DNA of 64,000 nucleotides from Flavobacterium granuli (GTDB taxonomy: Bacteria; Bacteroidota; Bacteroidia; Flavobacteriales; Flavobacteriaceae): positions 124,001-188,000 of the forward strand of contig NZ_FQWO01000003.1 in the NCBI RefSeq assembly GCF_900129705.1. Reading direction: 5' to 3'. A model generated the notes under the pieces. The model saw nothing but the letters and a program-made list of their open reading frames with translations, searched no databases and was not told the DNA's origin. A program made the translations under genes and the position numbers. Positions 34,081 to 42,325 of this stretch are shown here, piece by piece; position 1 is the stretch's first letter, and every line of letters begins with the position of its first letter.

Positions 34081-34272
34081 ATGAGTGTCATTTATTTATT
34101 AATCTCGATCAGCATATTTGTCGCTGTCGGATTTTTTATCGCTTTTATTGCAGCCGTGAAGAGTGGTCAATATGATGATGATTATACCCCATCAGTTCGT
34201 ATGCTTTTTGACGACGAGATCAAGATTACAGCCAAAAAAGAAAAACAAACAACAGAAGAAAAACAAAATTAA
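34081..34272 (+). CDS. ccoS: cbb3 oxidase assembly protein CcoS
   Basis: A 63-residue single-span membrane protein. The N-terminal hydrophobic segment (SVIYLLISISIFVAVGFFIA) and the following AAVKSGQYDDDYTP with an acidic RMLFDDEI are characteristic of CcoS, needed for cofactor insertion in cbb3 oxidase. It opens the operon, 2 nt before ccoNO, and carries the Fnr-type promoter upstream. Confidence 0.93.
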   Translation: MSVIYLLISISIFVAVGFFIAFIAAVKSGQYDDDYTPSVRMLFDDEIKITAKKEKQTTEEKQN

Positions 34273-34274
34273 TT

Positions 34275-36458
34275 ATGGAAATGCAGCAGTTTTATTATGA
34301 CAACAAAATTGTAAAAAAGTTTATTTACGCTACCATCGTTTTTGGGGTGGTGGGCATGGCTGTTGGTCTTTTATTGGCCACACTTTTTTTATTCCCAAAT
34401 CTTACCGACGGAATTTCCTGGTTGAGTTTTGGTAGATTAAGACCATTGCACACTAATGCGGTAATTTTTGCCTTCGTAGGAAATGCCATGTTTGCCGGTA
34501 TTTATTACTCTTTGCAAAGATTACTCAAAGCCAGAATGTTTAGCGATTTTTTAAGTAACCTTAATTTTTGGGGTTGGCAGTTGATTATTGTCGCTGCTGC
34601 AATTTCATTGCCAATGGGATACACTTCATCAAAAGAGTATGCCGAACTGGAATGGCCTATAGACATTGCTATTGCGTTGATTTGGGTTGTTTTTGGTATC
34701 AATATGATTGGAACTATCTTAAAAAGAAGAGAGCGTCATCTATATGTGGCGATCTGGTTTTATCTGGCGACTTTTGTTACGGTAGCTGTATTGCATATTT
34801 TCAATAGTTTGGCCATACCGGTTTCTGGGATGAAAAGTTATTCTGTTTATGCAGGAGTTCAGGATGCCTTAGTACAATGGTGGTATGGACATAATGCGGT
34901 AGCTTTTTTCTTGACTACTCCGTTTTTAGGATTGATGTATTATTTTATTCCAAAAGCGGCTAATCGTCCGGTATATTCTTACCGTTTATCAATTGTTCAC
35001 TTTTGGTCATTAATATTTTTATATATCTGGGCAGGTCCTCACCATCTGTTGTATTCTGCTTTGCCAAACTGGGCTCAGAATTTAGGGGTTGTTTTCTCGG
35101 TAATGTTAATCGCTCCGTCTTGGGGAGGTATGATAAATGGTTTGTTAACTTTGCGCGGTGCTTGGGATAAAGTTCGTGTTGATCCTGTATTGAAGTTTTT
35201 TGTGGTAGCGATTACAGGTTATGGTATGGCTACTTTTGAAGGGCCTATGTTGTCTTTGAAAAACGTAAATGCAATAGCGCACTTTACGGATTGGATTATT
35301 GCTCACGTTCACGTAGGAGCATTGGCTTGGAATGGATTTATGGCTTTTGGTATGATTTATTGGTTGGTTCCAAGAATGTCTAAAGGACCTTTGTTCTCTA
35401 TTAAATTGGCAAATTTCCACTTCTGGATTGGAACTTTAGGAATTATACTTTATACGCTTCCAATGTATGTTGCCGGATTTTTACAGGCTTCTATGTGGAA
35501 ACAATTTAATCCTGACGGAACATTAACTTATGGTAATTTCTTGGAAACGGTAACGCAAATTATGCCAATGTACTGGATGCGAGCCATTGGAGGAACTCTG
35601 TATATCATCGGAATGTTTGTATTAGTGTATAATATCACTAAAACAATCAGAGCCAATGCTACAATCGAAGACGAATTAGCGGAAGCTCCTGAATTACAAA
35701 AAATTAGCAGTGGACGAATTAAAGGAGAAAAGTTTCATCCTTGGTTAGAAAGAAAACCAATTCAATTGACAATTTTAGCAACTGTGGCTATCTTGATTGG
35801 AGGAATTATTCAAATTGTTCCTACAATCATGGTAAAATCGAACATTCCTACTATCGCGAGCGTGAAACCCTATTCACCTTTAGAATTAGAAGGTCGTGAT
35901 TTATACATCCGAGAAGGTTGTGTGGGTTGCCACTCTCAAATGGTGCGTCCTTTCAGAAGCGAAGTAGAACGATATGGCCCTCAGTCTAAAGCAGGGGAGT
36001 TTGTTTACGATCATCCTTTCCTTTGGGGATCAAAACGTACTGGTCCAGATTTATTAAGAGTGGGCGGAAAATATAATGACAATTGGCATTTTAACCATAT
36101 GTGGAATCCACAAAGCACTTCTTCAGGATCGATCATGCCGGGTTATAAATGGTTATTTGACAATAGCGCTTTAGATATTTCGGATATCGAGACTAAGATG
36201 AAAGTGATGAAAACTCTTGGGGTGCCTTATACCGATGCTGAAATTGCCAATGCTAAAACAGCAATTAAAGAGCAATCCCAAAAGATTGAAGAAAACCTTC
36301 ATGCAGACCCTGATTTTGTGAAAAGTTATGAAGACAGTAAGAAGAAAGCGCAAGCAAAAGGAGAAAAGTTTGTTCCTATGCATGAAAGAGAAATCGTTGC
36401 GTTAATTGCCTACATACAACGTTTAGGGACTGATATCAAAGTAAAAGACAACAAGTAA
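34275..36458 (+). CDS. ccoNO: Fused cbb3-type cytochrome c oxidase subunits I/II (CcoNO)
   Basis: A 727-residue fusion. Residues about 1-480 are the CcoN haem-copper core with about twelve hydrophobic segments; LRPLHTNAVIFAF, WYGHNAVAFFLT, GPHHLLY and HVHVGALAWNG carry the haem and CuB histidines. Residues about 500-727 are CcoO: a membrane anchor, then the single haem-c site REGCVGCHSQMVRPF with KRTGPDLLRVGG and a Met ligand region (MPGYKWLF). The CcoN-CcoO fusion is usual in Bacteroidota. It reduces oxygen at very low concentration and pumps protons; it sits in the inner membrane with CcoQ and CcoP. Confidence 0.97.
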   Translation: MEMQQFYYDNKIVKKFIYATIVFGVVGMAVGLLLATLFLFPNLTDGISWLSFGRLRPLHTNAVIFAFVGNAMFAGIYYSLQRLLKARMFSDFLSNLNFWGWQLIIVAAAISLPMGYTSSKEYAELEWPIDIAIALIWVVFGINMIGTILKRRERHLYVAIWFYLATFVTVAVLHIFNSLAIPVSGMKSYSVYAGVQDALVQWWYGHNAVAFFLTTPFLGLMYYFIPKAANRPVYSYRLSIVHFWSLIFLYIWAGPHHLLYSALPNWAQNLGVVFSVMLIAPSWGGMINGLLTLRGAWDKVRVDPVLKFFVVAITGYGMATFEGPMLSLKNVNAIAHFTDWIIAHVHVGALAWNGFMAFGMIYWLVPRMSKGPLFSIKLANFHFWIGTLGIILYTLPMYVAGFLQASMWKQFNPDGTLTYGNFLETVTQIMPMYWMRAIGGTLYIIGMFVLVYNITKTIRANATIEDELAEAPELQKISSGRIKGEKFHPWLERKPIQLTILATVAILIGGIIQIVPTIMVKSNIPTIASVKPYSPLELEGRDLYIREGCVGCHSQMVRPFRSEVERYGPQSKAGEFVYDHPFLWGSKRTGPDLLRVGGKYNDNWHFNHMWNPQSTSSGSIMPGYKWLFDNSALDISDIETKMKVMKTLGVPYTDAEIANAKTAIKEQSQKIEENLHADPDFVKSYEDSKKKAQAKGEKFVPMHEREIVALIAYIQRLGTDIKVKDNK

Positions 36459-36470
36459 AAAATCAAAGTC

Positions 36471-36641
36471 ATGTTCGAACAAATAAAACATAACATGGAA
36501 ACAATCGCGGGAGTTGCGATTTATCCGATACTGTCATTATTAATTTTCTTTTTTTTCTTTGTAGGACTTGGTTTATGGGTTGTGTCCTATAAAAAAGAAA
36601 AAATCAATGAGTTGAGTCAAATTCCATTGAACGATAATTAG
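36471..36641 (+). CDS. ccoQ: CcoQ-like small subunit
   Basis: A 56-residue protein: a short amphipathic start (MFEQIKHNMETIAGVAIYPI), one membrane span (SLLIFFFFFVGLGLWVVSY) and a basic tail. Size, single span and placement between ccoNO (12 nt gap) and ccoP (25 nt gap) are those of CcoQ, which stabilises CcoP in the oxidase. It begins with ATG and has a TAG stop. Sequence identity among CcoQ proteins is low, so the assignment leans on position. Confidence 0.85.
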   Translation: MFEQIKHNMETIAGVAIYPILSLLIFFFFFVGLGLWVVSYKKEKINELSQIPLNDN

Positions 36642-36666
36642 TTAGTATAATTTCAAAATAATTAAA

Positions 36667-37551
36667 ATGAAAAAATTAATTCCAGCATATCTAAGAGTAC
36701 TAATAATTTTCTTTGTCATATTTGGCGTAACGGAATATTTTGTTGACTCAGGTGATCGTCCGGCGTTCATAAAATACCCAATGGTTTCATTGTTTTTATT
36801 TGTGTTTCTTTTCCTTTTAATAGCGATAGAAATCACAATAAGCGCTATTGATAATGTGACCTATCAGTTGCTTACTGATGACCAAAAGTCAAAATTGGAA
36901 GAAGAAAATAATAAGAGTTTTAAGGAAAAGCAATGGTATAAAAAACTAATGCAAAGCCTTACTAAAACTGAACCTATCGAGAACGAAGCCGGTCTGTTAT
37001 TGAATCATGATTATGATGGCATCAAGGAATTAGACAATAATTTGCCGCCATGGTGGGTTTATTTGTTCTATGCTTGTATCGTTTTTTCGGCAGTTTATCT
37101 GGTTAAATTTGAAATATTAGATGGTGATAATCAGGAAATGGAGCTTAAAAAAGAATTGGCTCAAGCTAAGATTGACGTAGCTGAGTACATGAAAAACGCT
37201 CCAGACTTAATGGATGAGAAAACAGTTACTCTATTGACAGAACCTGCAGATTTAGCAAAAGGGGAGACATTGTTCACAACCAATTGTGCAGCTTGCCACA
37301 GAGCAGATGGAGGAGGACAAATAGGACCAAACCTAACTGATGAGAATTGGATTTTAGGAGGCGGAATTAAAGAAGTCTTCCATACCATTTCAAATGGAGG
37401 TCGCGACGGAAAAGGGATGATTGCTTGGAAAGGGACTTTGAAACCCAAAGAAATACAGGCTGTTGCCAGTTATATATTGTCATTGAAAGGAAGTAATCCA
37501 AAAGATGCCAAAGAGGCCGAAGGAGAGCTTTGGGTTGAAGAAAATAAATAG
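36667..37551 (+). CDS. ccoP: cbb3-type cytochrome c oxidase subunit CcoP, mono-haem
   Basis: A 294-residue subunit. Two N-terminal hydrophobic segments (about 5-25, 37-58) precede the FixP_N-like region with the span PPWWVYLFYACIVFSAVYLV. A single haem-c domain follows: TNCAACHRADGGGQIGPNL with a Met ligand in GKGMIAWKG. Proteobacterial CcoP has two CxxCH sites; here only one is present. Electron entry is therefore through one haem. Located third in the oxidase operon. The stop is 38 nt before ccoG. Confidence 0.94.
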   Translation: MKKLIPAYLRVLIIFFVIFGVTEYFVDSGDRPAFIKYPMVSLFLFVFLFLLIAIEITISAIDNVTYQLLTDDQKSKLEEENNKSFKEKQWYKKLMQSLTKTEPIENEAGLLLNHDYDGIKELDNNLPPWWVYLFYACIVFSAVYLVKFEILDGDNQEMELKKELAQAKIDVAEYMKNAPDLMDEKTVTLLTEPADLAKGETLFTTNCAACHRADGGGQIGPNLTDENWILGGGIKEVFHTISNGGRDGKGMIAWKGTLKPKEIQAVASYILSLKGSNPKDAKEAEGELWVEENK

Positions 37552-37589
37552 CATTCAGTATTGCTTAATAGAAGTTAAAACATTCAAAA

Positions 37590-39008
37590 ATGTCAAAATT
37601 ACCAGATCAAGCATTTAGAGATACCATAGGTACAATTGATGGTGAAGGAAAAAGGAAATTTATTTTCCCTAAAAAACCTTCGGGGAAATTTTATGAATAT
37701 AGAAAGTGGGTTAGTTATTTTCTGTTGATTGTTTTAATTGCTAATCCTTTTATAAAAATTGATGGTAATCAATTCATGATGTTCAACATTTTGGAGCGTC
37801 GTTTTAATATTTTTGGTTTTCCATTTTGGCCGCAGGATTTTTATATTTTTGTTCTTTTTATGATTGTGGGTGTGGTTTTTGTCATCCTTTTTACGGTGAT
37901 TTTCGGGAGAATATTTTGCGGTTGGATCTGCCCCCAAACGATTTTTCTAGAAATGGTTTTCCGCCGAATTGAGTACTGGATTGAAGGGGACAGAGGTTCA
38001 CAAATTCGATTGTCAAAACAAGAATGGAATGCGGAAAAAATTAGAAAAAAAGGCATTAAGTGGACTATTTTCTTATTGATTTCTTTTGGAATAGCCAATG
38101 TCTTTTTAGCTTATCTTATCGGTAGCGATACTTTGATAGAGATGATAGAAGAAGGTCCTGCAAACCACATGAGTACGCTGATTGCCTTGTCGATCTTTAC
38201 AGGTATTTTCTATTTTATTTTTGTGTGGTTTAGAGAGCAGGTTTGTATTATTGCCTGTCCTTACGGAAGATTACAAGGAGTTCTTTTAGATAATAAATCC
38301 ATTAATGTAGCCTATGATTTTGTTCGTGGCGAAAAAGAAGCTGGTCGAGCCAAATTCAATAAACAAGAAGACAGGTCTGCAACTGGAAAAGGAGATTGTA
38401 TTGATTGTAAGCAATGCGTCAATGTTTGTCCAACGGGTATTGACATTCGAAACGGAACCCAGCTAGAGTGTGTAAACTGTACCGCTTGTATTGATGAATG
38501 TGATTTGATAATGGAAAGTGTAGGATTGCCAAAAGGCCTTATACGCTATGCATCAGAAGACGAGATAGAGAAAAAAGCAGCATTTAAATTCACACCAAGA
38601 ATGAAGGGTTATACCGCAATCTTGGTCATCTTAGTGGGAGTTTTGATAGGATTATTATTTTTGCGAACAGATGTTGAAGCAACTATCTTAAGATTACCTG
38701 GACAGCTTTTTCAACATAAAGGGGATAATATCAGTAATGTTTTTACCTATAAAATTATTAATAAAACCAATAATGATTTCAAAGAAATCCATTTTAAATT
38801 AATTGGAATAAAAGGAACATTAAAGGTAGTAGGCGGTCAAATGCTTGAAGTGCCTAAACAAGGAATGAAAAGTGGGACATTATTTGTTGAAATTCCTCAG
38901 TATTTATTAGAAAGTGATAAAACAAAGTTAAGAATTGAGGTTTATAATGGTGATGAGAAAATTGAAACGAGTACCACCACTTTTTTAAGTCCAAGAAGTT
39001 TTGACTAA
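37590..39008 (+). CDS. ccoG: cbb3 oxidase accessory protein CcoG (FixG/RdxA)
   Basis: A 472-residue membrane ferredoxin. Several hydrophobic segments, including FCGWICPQTIFLEMVFRRIE with Cys pairs, precede two 4Fe-4S clusters: CIDCKQCVNVCPTGID and CVNCTACIDECD. The C-terminal IG-like domain (about 370-472) faces the periplasm. CcoG has been shown in proteobacteria to act as a Cu(II) reductase for cbb3 assembly. Follows ccoP and precedes ccoH in the same direction. Confidence 0.95.
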   Translation: MSKLPDQAFRDTIGTIDGEGKRKFIFPKKPSGKFYEYRKWVSYFLLIVLIANPFIKIDGNQFMMFNILERRFNIFGFPFWPQDFYIFVLFMIVGVVFVILFTVIFGRIFCGWICPQTIFLEMVFRRIEYWIEGDRGSQIRLSKQEWNAEKIRKKGIKWTIFLLISFGIANVFLAYLIGSDTLIEMIEEGPANHMSTLIALSIFTGIFYFIFVWFREQVCIIACPYGRLQGVLLDNKSINVAYDFVRGEKEAGRAKFNKQEDRSATGKGDCIDCKQCVNVCPTGIDIRNGTQLECVNCTACIDECDLIMESVGLPKGLIRYASEDEIEKKAAFKFTPRMKGYTAILVILVGVLIGLLFLRTDVEATILRLPGQLFQHKGDNISNVFTYKIINKTNNDFKEIHFKLIGIKGTLKVVGGQMLEVPKQGMKSGTLFVEIPQYLLESDKTKLRIEVYNGDEKIETSTTTFLSPRSFD

Positions 39009-39144
39009 AAAAAAATTTTGAAGAACTTTCTTCAAACTTCAAACTAAAATTATGAAATCGCCACTAACTTCAAGTTTGCGTAAGCAAACATCAATAAATA
39101 AAAAGGCGATACCATATGACCACTAACAAATTAATTTTACATAT
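39009..39144. other. Short gap between ccoG and ccoH
   Basis: 136 nt with a 6-bp hairpin (GTTTGC/GCAAAC, 39074-39089), too weak for a terminator. ccoH and the TauE gene probably continue the ccoS operon, though an extra promoter here cannot be excluded. Confidence 0.4.
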
Positions 39145-39594
39145 ATGAAAATCAATTGGGGAAAAGGGATTGCCATTGCTATAGCGTTGTTCATGGCTTT
39201 TATTTTATATTTTGTCATTAAAGTACAATCAGATTCAAAATACGATAATGATTTGGTTGTCGAAGAATATTACAAACACGATGCCCGTTTTGATGAAGAA
39301 ATGATACGCGCACAAAATGCGCAGGATTTAGTTGAAAAACCCACTATAACTAACGCTGAAAACGGAGTTACGATTGTGTTTCCAGCTGTTTTTGTACCTA
39401 ATAAAATAAAAGGAAAAGTGTCCCTTTACAGACCGTCTAATAAAAAATTTGACTTCGAAATCCCAATTTCGATTTCTAATCCATCTTTGCTCATACCTAA
39501 ATCAAATTTGGTAGGCGGTCAATGGGACCTTAACATTGAATGGCAATATGAAGGGAAAGAATACCTGACTAAGAAAACAATTTATATTAAGTAG
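39145..39594 (+). CDS. ccoH: FixH family protein (CcoH)
   Basis: A 149-residue protein with one N-terminal span (GIAIAIALFMAFILYFVIKVQ) followed by an extracytoplasmic domain. The motif EYYKHDARFDEEMIRAQNA after the span and the ending GQWDLNIEWQYEGKEYLTKKT are the FixH/CcoH pattern. It stabilises the assembling cbb3 oxidase. Lies between ccoG and the TauE/SafE gene as expected. Confidence 0.93.
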   Translation: MKINWGKGIAIAIALFMAFILYFVIKVQSDSKYDNDLVVEEYYKHDARFDEEMIRAQNAQDLVEKPTITNAENGVTIVFPAVFVPNKIKGKVSLYRPSNKKFDFEIPISISNPSLLIPKSNLVGGQWDLNIEWQYEGKEYLTKKTIYIK

Positions 39595-39685
39595 GCTTAA
39601 AACTAAGAGAAAATAGAGAAAGAGTTCAAACTGGAAATTGATTTTAAATCATGTTCACTCTAAAATAGGTATTCTAAAATTCAAA

Positions 39686-40393
39686 ATGATTATGCTTTAT
39701 ACCGCTTTCATATTCGGCTTAATCAGTAGTTTTCATTGTATTGGAATGTGTGGTCCAATAGCTATGATGTTACCGGTTGACAGGACTAATCCTACTAAGA
39801 AAGTAAGCCAGATTCTTACTTATCATCTGGGAAGATTAACTGCTTACGGTTCTATAGGATTCATTTTCGGATTAGTAGGTAAAGGCTTTTTCATGGCAGG
39901 AATGCAACAAAAAATGTCTATTTTTATTGGCCTGGCAATGATTGTAATTGTTTTAGTTCCTGAGAAAATCTTTGCTAGATATAATTTTTCAAAACCGGTT
40001 TATAGATTGATTTCCAAAATTAAACAAAGTTTAGGGAGTCAGTTTAGAAATAAGAGTTACAAATCACTTTTTATAATAGGATTACTCAATGGTTTTTTGC
40101 CTTGCGGTATGGTATATGTTGCTTTATTTGGGGCTATAGCGATGCAAAGTGTTGGTTTTGGTGTGTTGTATATGATTCTTTTTGGATTAGGAACAATACC
40201 TATGATGAGTAGTATTGTCTATTTGAACTCTTTCTTGACTGTCAAAACCCGAAATAAGATACAAAAAGCAATTCCCTATGTTGCTGTAATAATTGGAGTT
40301 CTATTTATTTTAAGAGGCTTAGGATTGGGGATTCCTTATATTTCTCCATCCAATATGAGTTTGTTTATTCGGCAAACTGCTGATTGTCATTAG
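39686..40393 (+). CDS. Sulfite exporter TauE/SafE-family protein with Cys-rich membrane motif
   Basis: A 235-residue membrane protein with about six hydrophobic segments. The first segment ends in HCIGMCGPIAMMLP, and another has LNGFLPCGMVYVALFGAIA, so it belongs to the DsbD/CcdA-like 'urease accessory transport' group often called TauE/SafE. Paired cysteines in membrane segments suggest thiol or copper handling rather than sulfite export. This type commonly follows ccoH in Bacteroidota. The reading frame is open to 39638 but the membrane segment begins directly after MIMLYTAF, so 39686 or 39692 is the likely start. Confidence 0.85.
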   Translation: MIMLYTAFIFGLISSFHCIGMCGPIAMMLPVDRTNPTKKVSQILTYHLGRLTAYGSIGFIFGLVGKGFFMAGMQQKMSIFIGLAMIVIVLVPEKIFARYNFSKPVYRLISKIKQSLGSQFRNKSYKSLFIIGLLNGFLPCGMVYVALFGAIAMQSVGFGVLYMILFGLGTIPMMSSIVYLNSFLTVKTRNKIQKAIPYVAVIIGVLFILRGLGLGIPYISPSNMSLFIRQTADCH

Positions 40394-40431
40394 ATTAATT
40401 TTTCTTATATTTAACTTAAATTTTAAGAGCG

Positions 40432-40665
40432 ATGGAAAGACACGATTTATTACACGAATTTCCTGAATATCAGGAGAAAATTCATCAACTGAAAGTTAGT
40501 AATCCTCAATTTCGAGAATTATTTGATGAATACCATGAATTAGAACATAAAATCCATCGAATAAATGATGGAGAAGAAGTTGTTATTGATGAATATGCCC
40601 ATGAATTAAAAGCCAGATTTCTTTTTATGAAAGATGAATTAGTGGCGATGTTGCAAAAAGAGTAA
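40432..40665 (+). CDS. YdcH family (DUF465) protein
   Basis: A 77-residue helical hairpin protein (HDLLHEFPEYQEKIHQLK, then YHELEHKIHRIND, later ARFLFMKDELVAML) typical of DUF465/SlyX-like coiled-coil proteins. Function unknown; in Bacteroidota it often sits next to cco genes, here last in the run before a two-way terminator. No motif for catalysis. Confidence 0.85.
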   Translation: MERHDLLHEFPEYQEKIHQLKVSNPQFRELFDEYHELEHKIHRINDGEEVVIDEYAHELKARFLFMKDELVAMLQKE

Positions 40666-40760
40666 TGGTATATTTTGGTAGTTATTTTTACTCTCGAAAA
40701 ACTAGGGCAAATTTAATTTCTAGCTTTTTAAAGGAGTGATTTTTACAGAAAATTTTAGAT

Positions 40761-40800
40761 AACAAACAAAGCACGCTCTATGGCGTGCTTTGTTTGTTTA
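40761..40800. terminator. Bidirectional terminator between the cco run and hemN
   Basis: A 16-bp perfect stem (40761-40776 with 40783-40798) and a 6-nt loop TCTATG, containing the core AAAGCACGC. T/A-rich arms give a T-run on both strands. Confidence 0.9.
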
Positions 40801-40816
40801 AGTTTTATATCAGTTT

Positions 40817-42184
40817 TTAAATTGTCATAGAGAATAATTTAGTTGCGGGAGCTTTTCGTTTTAAAAGCAAGTCAAAGGCCATACAGATATTACGCACATA
40901 AGGTTTACCGGCTTCTGTAACTCTAATTTTATCTTTTTTGATGATAAGGAGTTTGTCATTTTCCATTTCTTTCAATTGAGTCAAAATCTCCGGAATTTCT
41001 TCAAAATAGATAGATTCGTCTTTCCAGGAAGTTTCAAATTGACACATTAGGTTGAGAATGTGTTTGCGGATAATCAGATCCTCATTAGTTAATAAATGGC
41101 CTCTAAATATGGGGAGTTTATTGGTTTCTAGTAATTGATAATAGTCTTCAATTTTTTTTACATTTTGGGCAAAACTATACCAGCTATCACTTATTGAAGA
41201 TACCCCTAAACCAATCATCAGTTGTGTTTTTGAAGAGCTATAACCCATAAAGTTACGATGCAATTCTCCATTTTTAAAGGATTCAAATAGGCTGTCTGTT
41301 TTTAGTGCAAAATGATCCATACCAATTTCATGATAACCATTTTTGAATAATAGTTTCTTTCCTATTTCATATAACATTCGCTTTTTTTCGTCTTTTGGAA
41401 TGTCTTCATCCTTAAAACCACGCTGTCCGTTTCCTTTGATCCAAGGCACATGTGCATAGCTGTAAAACGCTAGTCTATCCGGTTGTAACGATTTTGTTTT
41501 TTCAATCGTGTCTACCACATCCTCTATTTCCTGAAATGGCAATCCAAAAATTATGTCGTGACCAATTGAGGTATAACCAATTTCTCTTGCCCAAAAAGTG
41601 ACTTTTGCCACATTATGAAAGGGTTGTTCTCTATGAATGGCTTTTTGAACTTTTTCAGAATAGTCTTGCACACCAAAGCTCACTCTTCTAAAGCCTAAAT
41701 CATATAGTTTTTGTAAATGTTCTCTAGTAGTGTTGTTAGGATGTCCCTCAAAGCTGAACTCATAATCATCGGCACGACCTGCCTTAGAAAAAATACCGTT
41801 GATTAAATATTCTAAGTTTTTCGACGAAAAAAAAGTAGGAGTTCCTCCTCCCAGATGAATTTCTTTTATCATGGGCTTTTCGGTCAATATCTCGCAATAC
41901 AACGCCCATTCTTTTAGAATAGCTTCGATATATGGGTTTTCAACTTCGTGGTTCTTTGTAATGCGTTTATTGCACCCACAAAAAGTACATAAGCTTTCGC
42001 AAAAAGGGAGGTGGATATAGAGACTGATTCCGCCTTCTTTAGAATTGCTTTCTGCAAATGATTTTTTTAAGGTGTCAATCCAGTTCTGATATAGAAAGGC
42101 TTCTTCATTCCAGTACGGAACTGTAGGGTAACTGGTGTATCTTGGACCAGGGACATTGTATTTTTGAATCATTGAACTTTTCAT
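40817..42184 (-). CDS. hemN: Oxygen-independent coproporphyrinogen III oxidase
   Basis: A 455-residue radical SAM enzyme that decarboxylates coproporphyrinogen III when oxygen is absent. QKYNVPGPRYTSYPTVPYW and the Cys-x3-Cys-x2-Cys cluster (CESLCTFCGCNKRITKN) are diagnostic; GGGTPTFF follows. The length is that of E. coli HemN. The frame is open to 42208, but the promoter's -7 box covers 42206-42213, so the ATG at 42184 (or 42172) is the start. A Fnr-type operator at 42236-42249 puts it in the same regulon as the oxidase, logical for haem supply under low oxygen. Confidence 0.96.
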   Translation of the reverse strand: MKSSMIQKYNVPGPRYTSYPTVPYWNEEAFLYQNWIDTLKKSFAESNSKEGGISLYIHLPFCESLCTFCGCNKRITKNHEVENPYIEAILKEWALYCEILTEKPMIKEIHLGGGTPTFFSSKNLEYLINGIFSKAGRADDYEFSFEGHPNNTTREHLQKLYDLGFRRVSFGVQDYSEKVQKAIHREQPFHNVAKVTFWAREIGYTSIGHDIIFGLPFQEIEDVVDTIEKTKSLQPDRLAFYSYAHVPWIKGNGQRGFKDEDIPKDEKKRMLYEIGKKLLFKNGYHEIGMDHFALKTDSLFESFKNGELHRNFMGYSSSKTQLMIGLGVSSISDSWYSFAQNVKKIEDYYQLLETNKLPIFRGHLLTNEDLIIRKHILNLMCQFETSWKDESIYFEEIPEILTQLKEMENDKLLIIKKDKIRVTEAGKPYVRNICMAFDLLLKRKAPATKLFSMTI

Positions 42185-42205
42185 AGCAAAGAAATTTTCT
42201 AAGTT

Positions 42206-42213
42206 CAAAAGTA
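42206..42213 (-). promoter_or_regulatory. -7 promoter element of hemN
   Basis: Minus-strand TACTTTTG, a perfect TAnnTTTG. It rules out the longer hemN start at 42208. Confidence 0.7.
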
Positions 42214-42235
42214 GTTTGATTTACGAATAATTAAA

Positions 42236-42249
42236 ATGATAATTATCAT
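42236..42249. promoter_or_regulatory. Fnr-type operator upstream of hemN
   Basis: ATGATAATTATCAT, a perfect palindrome. Its centre (42242.5) is 36.5 nt from the last base of the hemN -7 box, identical to the spacing at ccoI and ccoS. Confidence 0.8.
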
Positions 42250-42262
42250 GCCAACCGGTTTT

Positions 42263-42299
42263 TAAAAAAAAGCCTCATGCTATTTCTAGGATGAGGCTT
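42263..42299 (-). terminator. Rho-independent terminator of the DUF349 gene
   Basis: A 9-bp stem AAGCCTCAT (42270-42278) with ATGAGGCTT (42291-42299) and a T-run on the minus strand, 26 nt after the stop. Confidence 0.85.
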
Positions 42300-42325
42300 G
42301 TTCTTTTAAATAAAAGAATTGATTT

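Noticed and set aside
39074-39089. GTTTGC/GCAAAC hairpin between ccoG and ccoH as a terminator
   Set aside because: Only six base pairs and no T-run; the genes probably form one transcript.
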